A stretch of 64,000 nucleotides of DNA from Plazaster borealis (lineage: Eukaryota > Echinodermata > Asteroidea > Forcipulatida > Labidiasteridae): assembly GCA_021014325.1 (NCBI GenBank), contig CM037474.1, positions 2,608,501 through 2,672,500 on the forward strand. Reading direction: 5' to 3'. This document shows positions 11,405 to 26,100 of this stretch, piece after piece (the stretch's first letter is position 1; each line of letters begins with the position of its first letter). The notes below the pieces were generated by a model. That model made no database searches. It was not told where the DNA came from and was given only the letters and a program-made list of their open reading frames with translations. Position numbers and translations under genes: made by a program.

Positions 11405-12890
11405 GTATGTTTTGAACAAAAAATACTTTAAGTTAACATTTTCATTTGTTAAATTACATTTTGTACGTGTGTCTGGCTTTAGCATTCTCATGTCATTTAG
11501 CTCTTGTGAGTCGGACGGAAGGGACATTCGTTGTGGTGGTTTTCACGACTGGCAGTGGTGTAAGTGTAACTGTAAGTTAACCCACGGATATGGAAGTGCA
11601 AGCCGGCGAGGGGAGTTCTGAGGGAGACGTTTGTCGTTGACATTTACTTTAGGCCTTTCTCAAAACACAAGAAACAGCCTTACTATGCACTACCTTCAAT
11701 TCAATTTCAAGTTCAAGAGATACTGAGGAACTAACATTTTGTAAAACAAGTTTCTCACAAGTTTGTGTTAGTTACTATCAGAATTAAATCTATTTTTTTC
11801 ACTGTGTGGCATCTGAGTGTAATTCATTGCTATGAATCTCTTCCTTCATTTCTGGTTCCCACGTACCAAATAACATAGGCCTATAGTGCAAACCAAAAGT
11901 GAACAATGAACTTGAACAACAAGTCCGTCATGGTGGTTGGGTTTGTATGCTTTACAAAGGCATAGCAAAACTGATTTTGTTGTAGCTCGTATTGGCAAGT
12001 TGAATGGGTTTAGTTCTTTTTTTTAATAGGGGAAAAAACATTATGTAAATCTTTCGTTCATTGTTGTTGATCATTGAAACTAACTACATGCGTAAGAAGT
12101 GTAGGATATAATGTGTTTTGCAATGGAAGGTTAAATCAACACTTCAACCGAGGCAAGTGCAAACTATACACAAATTTAATGAAATATAAATGTAGGCCTA
12201 AGGACTTCAAGTCAGTTTTCGGCTGTGCCTATGGTCTTTTGCCCCATTTCCCTTAAAAATATGGCTTTATTTTCACAGAGGTTATGTTTTAATGGAGGCA
12301 GAATGGCCTCATATAGTACGGCAGGTAAATGATGGAGTTGTGCCTTTGATGATATAAGTGTGGAATTTTGCACATAGTCTCAGAGTATGTCATGAGAAAG
12401 ATATTTGGCTGAAGGGCCATTTTTACTTTGAAAAAATATAAGTAGAACAACCAGCAATGGCAGCCATTTATAAAACATTGAAAATTGCGTGCTATTTTAC
12501 CTTTATTTATTTCAAAATTCAAATCTACGATGGCTCTATGGCCAAATATCTTTCTTATGACATACCCTGACTGCGTGCTAGAATCCATGCTTGCATCATC
12601 ATCAAAGTCACAATCCCTCCAAATATTTCCCCTATTTATCAGTAATCTGCCCCACTGTTAATGCCCCTGGTATTTGCCTTGAAATATGAGCCAACAATTC
12701 AGAGGGTACTACTTAGTATTAATTTCTTTCTTAAATTGAGAAGTTTTACTAGCACCAGCAAAATTGAATTAAACTTTGTGATTATTTTTGCAATTGTAAG
12801 TAGAATTTATGAAAGGACAATAGAAAAACAAAAACATAATGTACTTGTATTTTGTTATTTTTCCATGTTTTATCCTTTTCATTGTTACAG
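11405..12890 (+). other. 5' UTR intron of plexin B
   Basis: It runs from the donor at 11405 to the acceptor TTGTTACAG ending at 12890. Apart from a foldback at 12384-12565 I see no coding exon or named element. Confidence 0.5.
12384..12565. repeat. Foldback with ~28-bp arms in the plexin B UTR intron
   Basis: TATGTCATGAGAAAGATATT near 12387 pairs with AATATCTTTCTTATGACATA near 12545. Confidence 0.65.
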
Positions 12891-12950
12891 CTAGAGAGCT
12901 ACGGGTTCAGTTTATAGTTGCCTAAGGAAGACTTAATCAGTGCAGCGAGT
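12891..12950 (+). other. Plexin B 5' UTR segment of the first coding exon
   Basis: Sixty bases between the acceptor and the ATG. They resemble 55893-55956 in plexin C (GGGAGCTAC.., ..AAGACTT..), which supports the start at 12951. Confidence 0.6.
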
Positions 12951-14138
12951 ATGGAGGCCCAGAGGAGCCATGTGTGCATCTTGTTGGCTGTATGTTTGAT
13001 CCTGCTGGGATTATTTAGAAGTGTTGTATCAGCTGAATGGCAAGGAGATCTGTCATCTTATCACATTGCTTCATTCAGTAATCCTCATCCTCCTAGACCT
13101 CCCAATGATCCATCTGGTAACCACAATGCTAAATTCAATCATTTCACTCTATCTGGCCCTGATGGAGCTGTGTATGTTGGAGCTGTCAACTACTTATACA
13201 GACTGGATAGTTCATTGAATCTGCTACAGAATGTTAGTACATGTCAAGAACTAGGAGAGGATAGATGTGATACATTCACCAACTACAATAAAATCCTGAT
13301 ATTAGATAATCAGAATCGGTTGATTACATGTGGAAGTGAGAATGGAGGAAAGTGTCAGTTCAGGAATCCAGATGATTTGACTGATGTGTTGTTTCGGCCA
13401 GGTGAAAGGACAGATAAACCACTTCACAATGTTGCTGGTTTTGGAGAGTTGTCCACTGTTAGTTTGATTGCACCAGGAACTGATGGACCAACGGGAGAAG
13501 GGCCAGATGGAGGAGACTGGTTGTATGTAGCTGCGACTTTTGCTGCTGTGGATGGGTATAGAGATATCCCACCAGTTAGCAGAAGACTCCTTAGTACAGA
13601 CGGGTTGTTGATATCCCCATCAAGAACAGATTTGGCTTCATCTACTGCATTTGATGATTCTTATACTCGGAATCCATTCCCAATTAATTATGTAGCTGGT
13701 TTTTCGTATGATGGATTCACATACTTCATCACTTCTCAAAAGGAGGATGTTGGTTCCAATGTCAATGTTTCTAAAATGAACAGAGTCTGTCAGACCGGTC
13801 CAACATTTGAGTCTTACACAGAAATCACCCTACAATGCCAAGGATCAGATGGTAGTGTGTACAGTTTGGTACAAGCTGCTCATATTGGCCCAGCAGGTCA
13901 GGATCTTGCTGTATCATTAGGTTTGAATGCTGAGGACATGGTGTTGTATGCTGTGTTTGCTAAGAATGAAGGAGCTGATGAGACTAGTGATGTACCTATT
14001 GATCAGTCAGCATTGTGTGTGTATAAGATGAGTGATATTTTAGATGCCTTCAAGGAAGCAGTCAGGGAATGTATTCAAGATGGACCTGATGACTACTCAG
14101 TGCAGTACTTGCAAGGCTCCTTCTGTAGTGCATTTCCT
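12951..14138 (+). CDS. Plexin B exon 1: signal peptide and most of the sema domain
   Basis: A 1188-nt exon (396 codons, ends phase 0 at GTGAGT). It starts MEAQRSHV then a hydrophobic stretch ending SVVSA before EWQGD. Sema hallmarks follow: FNHFTLSG, AVYVGAVNYLYRLD, NYNKILILD, LITCGSENGGKCQFR. A full sema domain is ~480-500 residues, so exons 2-4 complete it. An upstream in-frame TTG at 12918 was not used because plexin C lacks an equivalent and the ATG at 12951 is shared. Confidence 0.93.
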
Positions 14139-17100
14139 GTGAGTATATAGTCAGCTACATTGCTGGATCCCTGATGTGCATGTTTAAGATGAAGATATTA
14201 TAACATACCTTCAGGAAACAGCCTGTAGGTTTGTTGAAAATGATCACATTGGGTGAAAACATGAAAAGTCTTTCTTCTCTTTTGAAGGTATGCAAATACT
14301 TTTTAATAGAAGGTAAACTAATGCCTTTTTCTACATAGTGTTTGTCCAGAAAGAGAACTTAATTGACTTTTTAAAAGTATTTTCGCAAAATAGTAATTTT
14401 TAGGTTAAGTTTACATTTGTGGCAATTACCTGCAAAACAAGAACGTAGTTGTTCAGCGTAGTGTTTGTGATGTCCCTAAAGCAAAGAATTGACACATTTG
14501 GTTTCATGCACATGTCATGCTCAAACTAACTAAATTTTACAACTTAATTAATTCTCAATTAAGTTTACTAACAAAACAGGGTTATTAACAAAACAGGGGT
14601 ATACTTCTCAGTCAAGTCTTTTTTCCCATTGGTTTATATTTTGATTCCTCAAATGTAAGGACAAAAATTCCCAATTTCTTTAATAATTATATATTTTTCC
14701 TTGACCAAATAATTCAATTTTGTTGTTTTACTGTCTTGAGCCATTTGAACATGGTTTGAGCTGTTATGAAAACTGTCAAAGAGCAGAAAAAACTGTTCAA
14801 TGTTTTTCCTTCTTTTTTTTCACACAGCTCAACAATACATCTAAATTGATTACAAAATGTTTTGTTTTTGTGATAAAGTTCATGCACAAGTGACCAGTTA
14901 TTTCTTGTACATAGGAAGCACCAAGTTTATGCTGTGGATGGATGCTAATTACCTTTATTTTTTATGTGTAGATTAGTCTAGATAGTTTTATGTGTCATCC
15001 TATTGAAGGGGGCACCCAAGCATACAAGTATGCTAAAGGCATTGATGTAACATCATCCAATGCTGTGCTGGAACTATCAGGTAATATAAACAACTTTCTA
15101 TTCTTCTATTTCTAGCTTAGTCCAGATGGGTATCTGTGTCATCCTGTTGCTGATGGTGCAACCGAAGTATATCGGTACGCTAAAGGCATAGATGTAACAG
15201 CAGCTAATGCTGTGCTGGAACTATCAGGTAAATTAAGGTATTTTGAAATAAATTAACATGACATTTTTGTCATCAATGTGAATGAACTGTCAGTTCATTA
15301 GTTTTCAATGGCTAGTTTTGCTATTTGAATAATTGTACACTAACAAATTTTTGTCACTGCTCAAGTAGCCTACATCCTAGCTGTAGGCACAAATTTATGT
15401 CTGAGATTATTTGCTGAAATTTATCAATTTCAAGAAAATATTACATGTACAGAATGTAATTCATTAGTAAAGTATTATAATTATTTGGTTTAATCTAATA
15501 TTTAATGTGAATCTATTAACAGATACTCTGATGTCATCCATCATTACAACTACTGAAATGAGCCACACTGTAGCTATCATTGGAACTGATGACTCCAATG
15601 GGGAGCTTATAAAGGTTAGTGTTTTGTGAGCATTCTTTTGTTTGCATGTGAAGAATTCCTTTTGAGAAGGAATGCCTGATTCATAAATCAAGCTTGGGAC
15701 ACTTTTCATGTCACATTTTCAGACTAATTTTTTTAAGAGGAGATCCACATCATCAGTGACTATTCATGTTAGAGTTTTTACCTGTAAAGTTTCATTAACT
15801 ACAATCGCAGTCATCAAGCTTTTCCATATCTTTATACAACAAGGTCACTATTAGAATCTAGAATATAAAGAACATAAATTTGAAAATTGCACTATACTGC
15901 AACATCTAGGGGCAACTTCATGGATCCGCTTACCGCAGAATTCTGCGCTTATGGCCAATAACACATAATTATGCAGTAAACAGAACCATGAAATTGGACA
16001 TTGGTAATCTATTCATATTTCATTTTTGTTAGATATACCCAGATATCTAAAAGACACATTTCTTCATTTTTGTTTGCTGTGTTACAGGTTCACATTCAAA
16101 ACAAGACATCAGCCAGACTGTATGAAAGAGTACACCTTGATATTACTGGATCAGTCCTTAAAGATGTCAAGATTAATGATACAACAAGAGAGATGTACAT
16201 ACTCACTGAACAAAAGGTAAAATATAAAAAGATGGCAGGAAAACGTAAATAACTTTTTCTTTTGCACTCAAGCTTCTAATTTAATTTAATTTCATCTTTT
16301 GAATTATGTTTCAAAGTTTTTGAAGATGCGTGTTGAGAATTGTGGTCAGTATACAACGTGTGAGACGTGTATTGGTACGGATGCAGGGAGGGATGGAGAC
16401 CCATACTGTGGCTGGTGTACTCTGCAGAGACAGTAAGTATTGTATCTTGTCTGATTAAGATGTGTGTTAGGAATTGTGGTCAGTATACAACGTGTGAGAC
16501 GTGTATTGGTACGAATGCAGGGAGGGATGGAGACCCATACTGTGGCTGGTGTACTCTGCAGAGACAGTAAGTATTGTATCTTGTCTGATTAAGATGTGTG
16601 TTAGGAATTGTGGTCAGTATACAACATGTGAGACGTGTATTGGTACGGATGCAGGGAGGGATGGAGACCCATACTGTGGATGGTGTACTCTGCAGAGACA
16701 GTAAGTATCAAATCTTGTCTGATTAAGATGTTGTGTTGATTGTGGTCAGTATTCAACGATGTGAGACATACAGATGATGGAGAACCTGAGCTGGTGTACG
16801 CTGCGTTAGAGACAGTAAGCATAGACCCTTCTCACTGACGTCACAGTTCTATAGCAATGCAGGAGGTCTGCCGTGATGGAGCACTATGCACATGAACGAT
16901 AGTAGTGCCATCCAGCATTGTGTTTCATAGCTCATGTTCCTGCAGTTCTAGTAGTGAGTGTATGTGACATGTGGGTGTAGGCCTAGAACTCCAGCATGGC
17001 GAGCCATAAATTAGTAAGTGGTGTTTGAAGCTTTGCATGGTGTTGAAAGTAAGAAGTAACTATAAATAGTAGTGCCGGTACAACCATGTGTAAAATTTCT

Positions 17101-20100
17101 TTTGGGAGGAGTGTTGGCTCTGAAAAGAACCGGTTGGGTCTCGACGTTTCGAACAGTATACTCTGCTCGTCTTCATAAATTAGTGATGGCTTCTGAGAAG
17201 GGTCTATAGTAGAGTAGAGTGCAACAGGTTGTCTTCATCAGTTGACGCTATCTCGGGAGCCTCTGATGGTCGCTTTCCAAGCATCCGTGTCCAGCATCAG
17301 TGTCCTCAACTCAGCAGATTCTTTTTGCTCTGCGTGCTTTTAGCTGGTGAGTCTCCTTCTGCCCCTGCTCCTACACTGTAAAATGTTTCACTGTAAAATT
17401 ACAGTAAATTACTGGCAGCTGAGTTGCCAGTAACTTACTGTAAAATTTACAGGAAAGTTTTACTGTAATCATATACAGTAACAAAATGTCATGCTGTATT
17501 TTTATTAACTGGTAAATTACTGTACTTTTTACAGAGAAATGGTGCCGTTTATTTACACGGTAAATTACTGTATTATCTGTACAGTAGTTATAACTTTTAC
17601 TGTACAAAAAAGTTATATTTACAGTAAAAATTACAGTAATCTCGATTGAAATTTACAGTAACGAAAGATTATAATATTGTAGATTGTTGTCTGCACACGT
17701 CAAAACCAAGAAACAGTGACAATTGTTTCACGTTTTAAATGTTTTATTGCACAAAATTCTTAAACAAACCTGAAATTTGCAACCAACTGTTAATAAAACA
17801 TTAACAATATCATAATATGCAATAATCTCGCTTGAGCTGGCTTTTAAAAAGAATTTCCCCATCGCTGAATAGAGGCTGTGATGTGTTAATACACCATTGT
17901 TATTGTACTCATCATAGCATCCTCAACAAATTCAGTTTCCCAAAAGTATCAGAATTTCAAAATGTCTGTACTTATGTTACAATGTAAACAAACATTCTCA
18001 TCACTTATTATGACAAGTATTGTTCACTGACTTTAAATTTATAATTGATTAGGGGATATTACATCACACAACAGGTACAGATCCATGGGGGGGGCACTCA
18101 ATCCCACTTGCTCTGACCCCCCCCCCCCCACAAGGGAAAATAAATAATTAAATAGACATCACTGAAATAATACAAAAGATTACATTCTGCAGGGGTGAGA
18201 TATGTATTGAGGTGACTCAAAATATAGGAGAGTAAACAAGTCTTGCACTTATGAATTTTGGTGAATCAAAAACAACAAAATCTTTGGGCCTGACCCCCAC
18301 CCCTCCCACAAATTTTCCTGCATCCATCTGCACCTGCTTTACCATGTTCCTAGTATCACTAAAAATGTAAAAATCTGAAATGGAGGATGTATAGCCATCC
18401 TAATTTCCTTTGAAAGGCACAAATTGAAAAAATTTACATTTTATCAAAAGAGTTCATTACATGTAAAAGCTGTTAACTTTAAAATATTAATCATACCAAG
18501 AAACGTTCTTATAATCACTGGTTAAAATACATATTTGTTGATATTTTTAATCTCTACTGGCTTTCAAAATGATTTTCCCATCACTTCAATGAATAGAGGC
18601 TATGATGTGTTAATACATCATTTCCATGATCTGTGTACTCATCATAGCATCCTCAACAAATTCAAATACCTTAAATGTGTCAGAATTTCAAAACTTCTGT
18701 ATCGATGAATACATACAGCCTGGACAAGCATTACACAATGTAAATTTTTACTATTTTTTTCAAAACAGGTTTGCAAACCATATTCTTGATTTAGTTCAAA
18801 AATTGACAAAAGAAAGTTATGGGATATTTTACACCAACACCATATCCAAAAAAAATACACCTTGTAACTAATGAACTGTTTGCTGTCCCCAACATTGCGG
18901 CTATTCTTAGGTCCATTCAAAATCAGCAAGTTTACGTACAAATGTGACCACATGGGAGTTGATGAGTTCCCTCTTTCTTTGCACCTCATGGCCTGTCCTT
19001 CTGCTCTTCACTCTACCTGCGCTTTTGCTACCAGTGTCAGGGTTGATTCTCATGAGGCACCTGTAAACAAAATATTCACAATTTACATTAATATAATCAA
19101 CATTGGGAGCAAGTCAGTGCATATTTTGAGAATCTACTTTTCATTTGCTGCTTGTTGGTGTGATTGAACTTCATCACTGAGGTCAAAATATTGAGGCCTT
19201 GGAAAATAGATGTCTTGTAGAGTTGATTTTAATTATAGTATTAGGTACAATCCAGCACTAAAACCCAAATTACAGTTTTTATATTCTCTATTTATAATTG
19301 TAATGAAAATAGGGCTTCAGAGGTTTGTGATATAATTTATATATTTTTCACTTCCATGAGGACTCTGGCTATTGAAAAATTAGTCTAGCAAAACAATTTG
19401 AAGTGAGAGCCCCTCGATTCTGTTCTTGCCCAGGTCGACCCAGATGTGCTTTCCCCTAGCATTCACTTTCCCTTGCATTCATACCAATGCATCATGGTGC
19501 AGCCGTCCGGCACTGCTTTCAAAATGTACACAAACCTTCGTGGATAAAAAATAATATTAATTTCATTTCGCAGGTTAATAAATACTTGTCTTTATTAGAT
19601 AAATACAAATTCATTTCTCACTTTGAGGTGCTGTTTTAAGGGTGACAATGTGTATCAAACTGACCGAATGCAAGGGTCAGACCTGGGTCGACAAGTGAAG
19701 CTAATTGTGCACACATAAACTGTCCAATACCAGTCAACACAAACAAAATAACATTACCTCTGTATAAATTCTAGTGTTGTTGCTGCTTCTGCCTGATACT
19801 CTAAATTGAACACGTAGTAGGATGCAAAAAGGAAGAAAAGTCCCACAGTGAAATCATCTGAGGTGCAGCACACTTTGCCGTCAATGCAAACCGTCCAACT
19901 CACTGCAGTTAGAATTGATTGTCCTACAAAATAAGAACACAAACTTTAAACAGTTTCTGTAAAAGAAACCCATCAAGTTGGAATGAATTAAACTGGGCTG
20001 CACAACAGTACACAGTGAATGATGTGCCATGTGAACCACACAAATACTGTATCATCAAGTTTTTTGAGAATATAAAAAAATCAATTTATCATAACACTAC

Positions 20101-23100
20101 GTACAGGTCTACTACTATTTTGTTTAGTAGGGTAGGGGCCTACTAGGACAGGTAGTACGTAGTACTGTAGGCCTCTAGTACTAGAAGTCGTAGTATGTAG
20201 TAGTAGTACTAGTAGCTGTACTACCTACTTCTACTTCTATTATCACTCCCTTCAAACTTCAACAATTCAAAACATGTATTGCAGTTGCACCGACAGGCGA
20301 CATGACCGAAAGCCTAACGACAACGTACGTTAAAATTAAATTAAACAATCAATTTATATATATTGCATGCCCCACCCAACTTTCACAAAAAATGTAGTTT
20401 TACAATGTATACAGTATACACACAGTTCAACCACTACCGTGACAATTTGTAGGCCTAACTGTACATGTACATGTCCTAACACGTACGAATTATAGCCTAC
20501 ACGTATTAAATTATAGTAACTGTGACCAGGCAACAACACGACGAGCATGAACCAACGTTACCGTATCATATCAACGGTCACCGTCAACGAGCCACTTCAG
20601 CGCAGCCAATGTCTCCCGAAAAAAAGTCTTTTACCTACACAGATACCAGTCAGTATAGATTTCAGATTAAGCTACATCTGTCACTAAATACTTTGGTTAA
20701 AAAAAACACGAAGAAATTTACAGTTTTACTAGTTGGCGGCAAACAAAACATGGAATGACACACTCACCTCAACTTAACACCAACCTAAAAACAAGATGGT
20801 GGCTCTGTAAAACTTTCTGAGCGGGTGTTGCTTGGCAACCGACAATTGTGGGCGTGTCTACGTGACGTATGTACAGTTAGTTACTGTAAATATAATTTAC
20901 AGTAAAATCCCTTCTAAAATACAGTAATATTGCGTGCAATAAATCTGCTGTCTGGAATTTACTGTGGATTACAGTAAACAACTGTAAAATGAAATTACAG
21001 TAAACTACTGGGCACAACTACAGTAACATACTGTCAAAGTTACAGCGCCATGTTACAGTGTAGCTCCATGGATGGGTTCTCACAGCACTAGAGGGGATGC
21101 AGATAGCTCTGAATGACACACACAGTGGCCAGCCAGCCTCATCCTCCGCTCCTGACCTTTGGAGATACTCTGGGCAGAGTGCCATAGAGCTGGATATTGG
21201 AAACACAGTCTTCCCAACTGATGTCGAGGGTCTATAGATAGTATACAAATATTGAGTGGCTCAGAGTGGAATGGGAGGAATATTATCGCAAGGTAAAATT
21301 TGGACTGTTCCATTTCACGAGGCGGCAGTGAAATGGAACAGTCAAAATTTTACCGAGCGATAATATTCCTTCCATTCCACGAATTAAAGCCACTCAATAT
21401 TTGTTTTATATAACTGACATATAGATCCTTGTCATTTGATGCATTTTAAAAGTTGCCATGTTTGTGAGTTTGTTTGACAACCAAAAATCATATAGCGAAC
21501 AATGCACAAATTTAATAGCAATCGGATCACAACCTTTTGCACAGGTGCTCCTTTGTTTTAGCAGCGGCGCGGCGGCGCTGTACTGCTCAAAAACATTGGG
21601 AACAAGGATGATCCTAACTGTTGAATGGGAAATGCTATTCCCCATGGGCGAATAGGTCTTTTTGATCGCCGGTGTGGATGGGAGTAATAGTGAATATCAC
21701 GTGAAGTAAGTTCCACCAATCAAATGACAAGGATCTGTATGTCAGTTATATAATTCCTGATAGATTGGGTTCGGGCTTTGGGCTGCGTCAAGCGTTCTAA
21801 ATTTTCTAGGTAGCCAAGTGGTTCACTGACGTGACCAATGCAAGGTGTTTGATAGAACTTGCATAATGCAAACATAAAGAGGATTCAAAAATGAGTATCG
21901 TTACCCATAAAGATGGCCGACTTTAAACTTTGTGACGTCAAGTTGAAACTATATCTAGTGTATCTAATTGTCTGATTAAGATGTGTGTTGAAAATTGTGG
22001 TCGGTAATTCCTTTAATAAAAAATACTTCTCTTTTACCCCATTGACAATTTACTCCAGACAACTCCCTTTAGTTTTGATTTTTTAACTGATTGGTCAAAT
22101 TAATAAAAACTATTTTGACCACCTGTAAAATATGTTTGTACCTGATAGATGCACCCTGTATTCTGAATGCAACATGCCTGATGTCTCTACCCGATGGTTA
22201 GCCTACAATACTGCACAGTGTATTGAGATAACCAATGTGGCTCCTTATGACAATCTACCAATCACTCTCACAGAACAACAGGTAAGAGTAATGTATAACT
22301 GCTCACCGACTTCTTTTTTCATGGGCCATTTCCATACAGCTGGTTGGCACAGTAAGTATTGCTTAGCAGAGATGGGCATCCTTCCAATATGCTATTAAGA
22401 TTACATTATTGTGGCTTTATGAAATTGGAACCTGGTGGCTTTATGTTCTTACTGATTATTCCCATTGCCCTTCCCTTTATGTTCTCCCATCCACCTGTAT
22501 CTGTGGCACTAACTCAAGGTTCACTCACAGTGTGAAACTTTTAGAAACATTTTACTACTGGTACAAACACCCTAATAGTATCTTATTATCCTATTTGTCC
22601 ACTTTCAAGGCTGCCACTGTAAGGCTCTTCAATTTGTGTAACGTCTTCAGCGGAAGTTTCCCCTGCTCCATCAATTTATCATATCCTTATGATAGTTGTG
22701 TGTCTTATTGGCTAAACTTTGTACATTGCCAGGTTACCGTGAGCGTAGAGCAGTTACCAGACTTACTGACCAGCATGAGATATGAGTGTTGGTTTGGATC
22801 CTACGTATCTCAAGCTACAAAGACTAATGAGGATCTTAGATGTGTCTCACCACCTGATAACGGGATACCTCCAATTCAACAAGGAGGTAAGTCCAACACA
22901 AAATTGGGGCTGTTTTTAAAACAATTTAGTATCAGAATATAATTAAAATTGCTTTTTAAATTGTGTTTTTCCCCATTTTTCAGATGATGCTGTTATGGTT
23001 ACACTAAGTGTCCATTCCAGTGAAACATCAGTCAGTTTTGTGGATACAAGTTTCTATTTCTATGAATGCTCAACTCATACTTCGTAAGAATACTTAGTTT

Positions 23101-26100
23101 TGTTCTTCACTTTTTGGTTTAAATTTAATTCTTTCGAGTAAACAAACTTCAAATTTGATTGAAATATCTGTTTTCTGTTTTTTCTCACTCCAAATGTTTT
23201 TTTGTGCTTTTGATTTTTCCTTTTTGTTTTGTTTTGTACTGTTTCTTTGGTGTAGTAATTTCTTTAATTGTATTATTTTGTTGTTTCTATTTGTGTTTGT
23301 TGTAGTTGTGTATCTTGTGTTGGTAGTCGATGGGCCTGTGATTGGTGTGTCTTTGAGAATAGATGCACTCATGTTAGTTCTACTTGCACAGGAGACAATG
23401 AAATCGTCATTACAGGACAAAACGTAAGATCAAACATGCCAAAAATTGACTAATATTTGCATCCCGCTAAGGTGATCCCATGGCTGCCGCTTCCCAGGTT
23501 GTATCGTCAACATGGGTGTGATCTCTGGCCACAGTTAACAAAATGAGGAGACAGCCAATATAGGGCTAAATGGCTCAGTTGGTAGAGCGTCAACACGTTA
23601 ATCCGAAGGTCATTGGTTCAAATCCCACTCTAGTCAATTTTTCTTTGTTCAACCCCAAATTACTTAAAATTCACCTCGTCAATTTCCCTTGTGGTTTATT
23701 AGTTGATACTTTTTTTTAAATGCTAATATTTAACAGTCATAAATGGAATAGGCATTTGTTTCCATGACCGAAAGCCTAACGACAACGTACGTTAAAATTA
23801 AATTAAACAATCAATTTATATATATTGCATGCCCCACCCAACTTTCACAAAAAATGTAGTTTTACAATGTATACAGTATACACACAGTTCAACCACTACC
23901 GTGACAATTTGTAGGCCTAACTGTACATGTACATGTACATGTCCTAACACGTACGAATTATAGCCTACACGTATTAAATTATAGTAACTGTGACCAGGCA
24001 ACAACACGACGAGCATGAACCAACGTTACCGTATCATATCAACGGTCACCGTCAACGAGCCACTTCAGCGCAGCCAATGTCTCCCGAAAAAAAGTCTTTT
24101 ACCTACACAGATACCAGTCAGTATAGATTTCAGATTAAGCTACATCTGTCACTAAATACTTTGGTTAAAAAAAACACGAAGAAATTTACAGTTTTACTAG
24201 TTGGCGGCAAACAAAACATGGAATGACACACTCACCTCAACTTAACACCAACCTAAAAACAAGATGGTGGCTCTGTAAAACTTTCTGAGCGGGTGTTGCT
24301 TGGCAACCGACAATTGTGGGCGTGTCTACGTGACGTATGTACAGTTAGTTACTGTAAATATAATTTACAGTAAAATCCCTTCTAAAATACAGTAATATTG
24401 CGTGCAATAAATCTGCTGTCTGGAATTTACTGTGGATTACAGTAAACAACTGTAAAATGAAATTACAGTAAACTACTGGGCACAACTACAGTAACATACT
24501 GTCAAAGTTACAGCGCCATGTTACAGTGTAGCTCCATGGATGGGTTCTCACAGCACTAGAGGGGATGCAGATAGCTCTGAATGACACACACAGTGGCCAG
24601 CCAGCCTCATCCTCCGCTCCCTGACCTTTGGAGATACTCTGGGCAGAGTGCCATAGAGCTGGATATTGGAAACACAGTCTTCCCAACTGATGTCGAGGGT
24701 CTATAGATAGTATACAAATATTGAGTGGCTCAGAGTGGAATGGGAGGAATATTATCGCAAGGTAAAATTTGGACTGTTCCATTTCACGAGGCGAAGCCGA
24801 GTGAAATGGAACAGTCAAAATTTTACCGAGCGATAATATTCCTTCCATTCCACGAATTAAAGCCACTCAATATTTGTTTTATATAACTGACATATAGATC
24901 CTTGTCATTTGATGCATTTTAAAAGTTGCCATGTTTGTGAGTTTGTTTGACAACCAAAAATCATATAGCGAACAATGCACAAATTTAATAGCAATCGGAT
25001 CACAACCTTTTGCACAGGTGCTCCTTTGTTTTAGCAGCGGCGCGGCGGCGCTGTACTGCTCAAAAACATTGGGAACAAGGATGATCCTAACTGTTGAATG
25101 GGAAATGCTATTCCCCATGGGCGAATAGGTCTTTTTGATCGCCGGTGTGGATGGGAGTAATAGTGAATGTCACGTGAAGTAAGTTCCACCAATCAAATGA
25201 CAAGGATCTGTATGTCAGTTATATAATTCCTGATAGATTGGGTTCGGGCTTTGGGCTGCGTCAAGCGTTCTAAATTTTCTAGGTAGCCAAGTGGTTCACT
25301 GACGTGACCAATGCAAGGTGTTTGATAGAACTTGCATAATGCAAACATAAAGAGGATTCAAAAATGAGTATCGTTACCCATAAAGATGGCCGACTTTAAA
25401 CTTTGTGACGTCAAGTTGAAACTATATCTAGTGTATCTAATTGTCTGATTAAGATGTGTGTTGAAAATTGTGGTCGGTAATTCCTTTAATAAAAAATACT
25501 TCTCTTTTACCCCATTGACAATTTACTCCAGACAACTCCCTTTAGTTTTGATTTTTTAACTGATTGGTCAAATTAATAAAAACTATTTTGACCACCTGTA
25601 AAATATGTTTGTACCTGATAGATGCACCCTGTATTCTGAATGCAACATGCCTGATGTCTCTACCCGATGGTTAGCCTACAATACTGCACAGTGTATTGAG
25701 ATAACCAATGTGGCTCCTTATGACAATCTACCAATCACTCTCACAGAACAACAGGTAAGAGTAATGTATAACTGCTCACCGACTTCTTTTTTCATGGGCC
25801 ATTTCCATACAGCTGGTTGGCACAGTAAGTATTGCTTAGCAGAGATGGGCATCCTTCCAATATGCTATTAAGATTACATTATTGTGGCTTTATGAAATTG
25901 GAACCTGGTGGCTTTATGTTCTTACTGATTATTCCCATTGCCCTTCCCTTTATGTTCTCCCATCCACCTGTATCTGTGGCACTAACTCAAGGTTCACTCA
26001 CAGTGTGAAACTTTTAGAAACATTTTACTACTGGTACAAACACCCTAATAGTATCTTATTATCCTATTTGTCCACTTTCAAGGCTGCCACTGTAAGGCTC

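Noticed and set aside
12918..12950. Extended N-terminus from an upstream TTG
   Set aside because: No ATG, no counterpart in plexin C, and it would bury the signal peptide.
22409..22942. A 177-codon open frame suggesting a separate gene
   Set aside because: It is plexin exon 7 (22733-22886) read through flanking intron. The intron part has no homology to the plexin C intron and the frame breaks in the duplicate copy.
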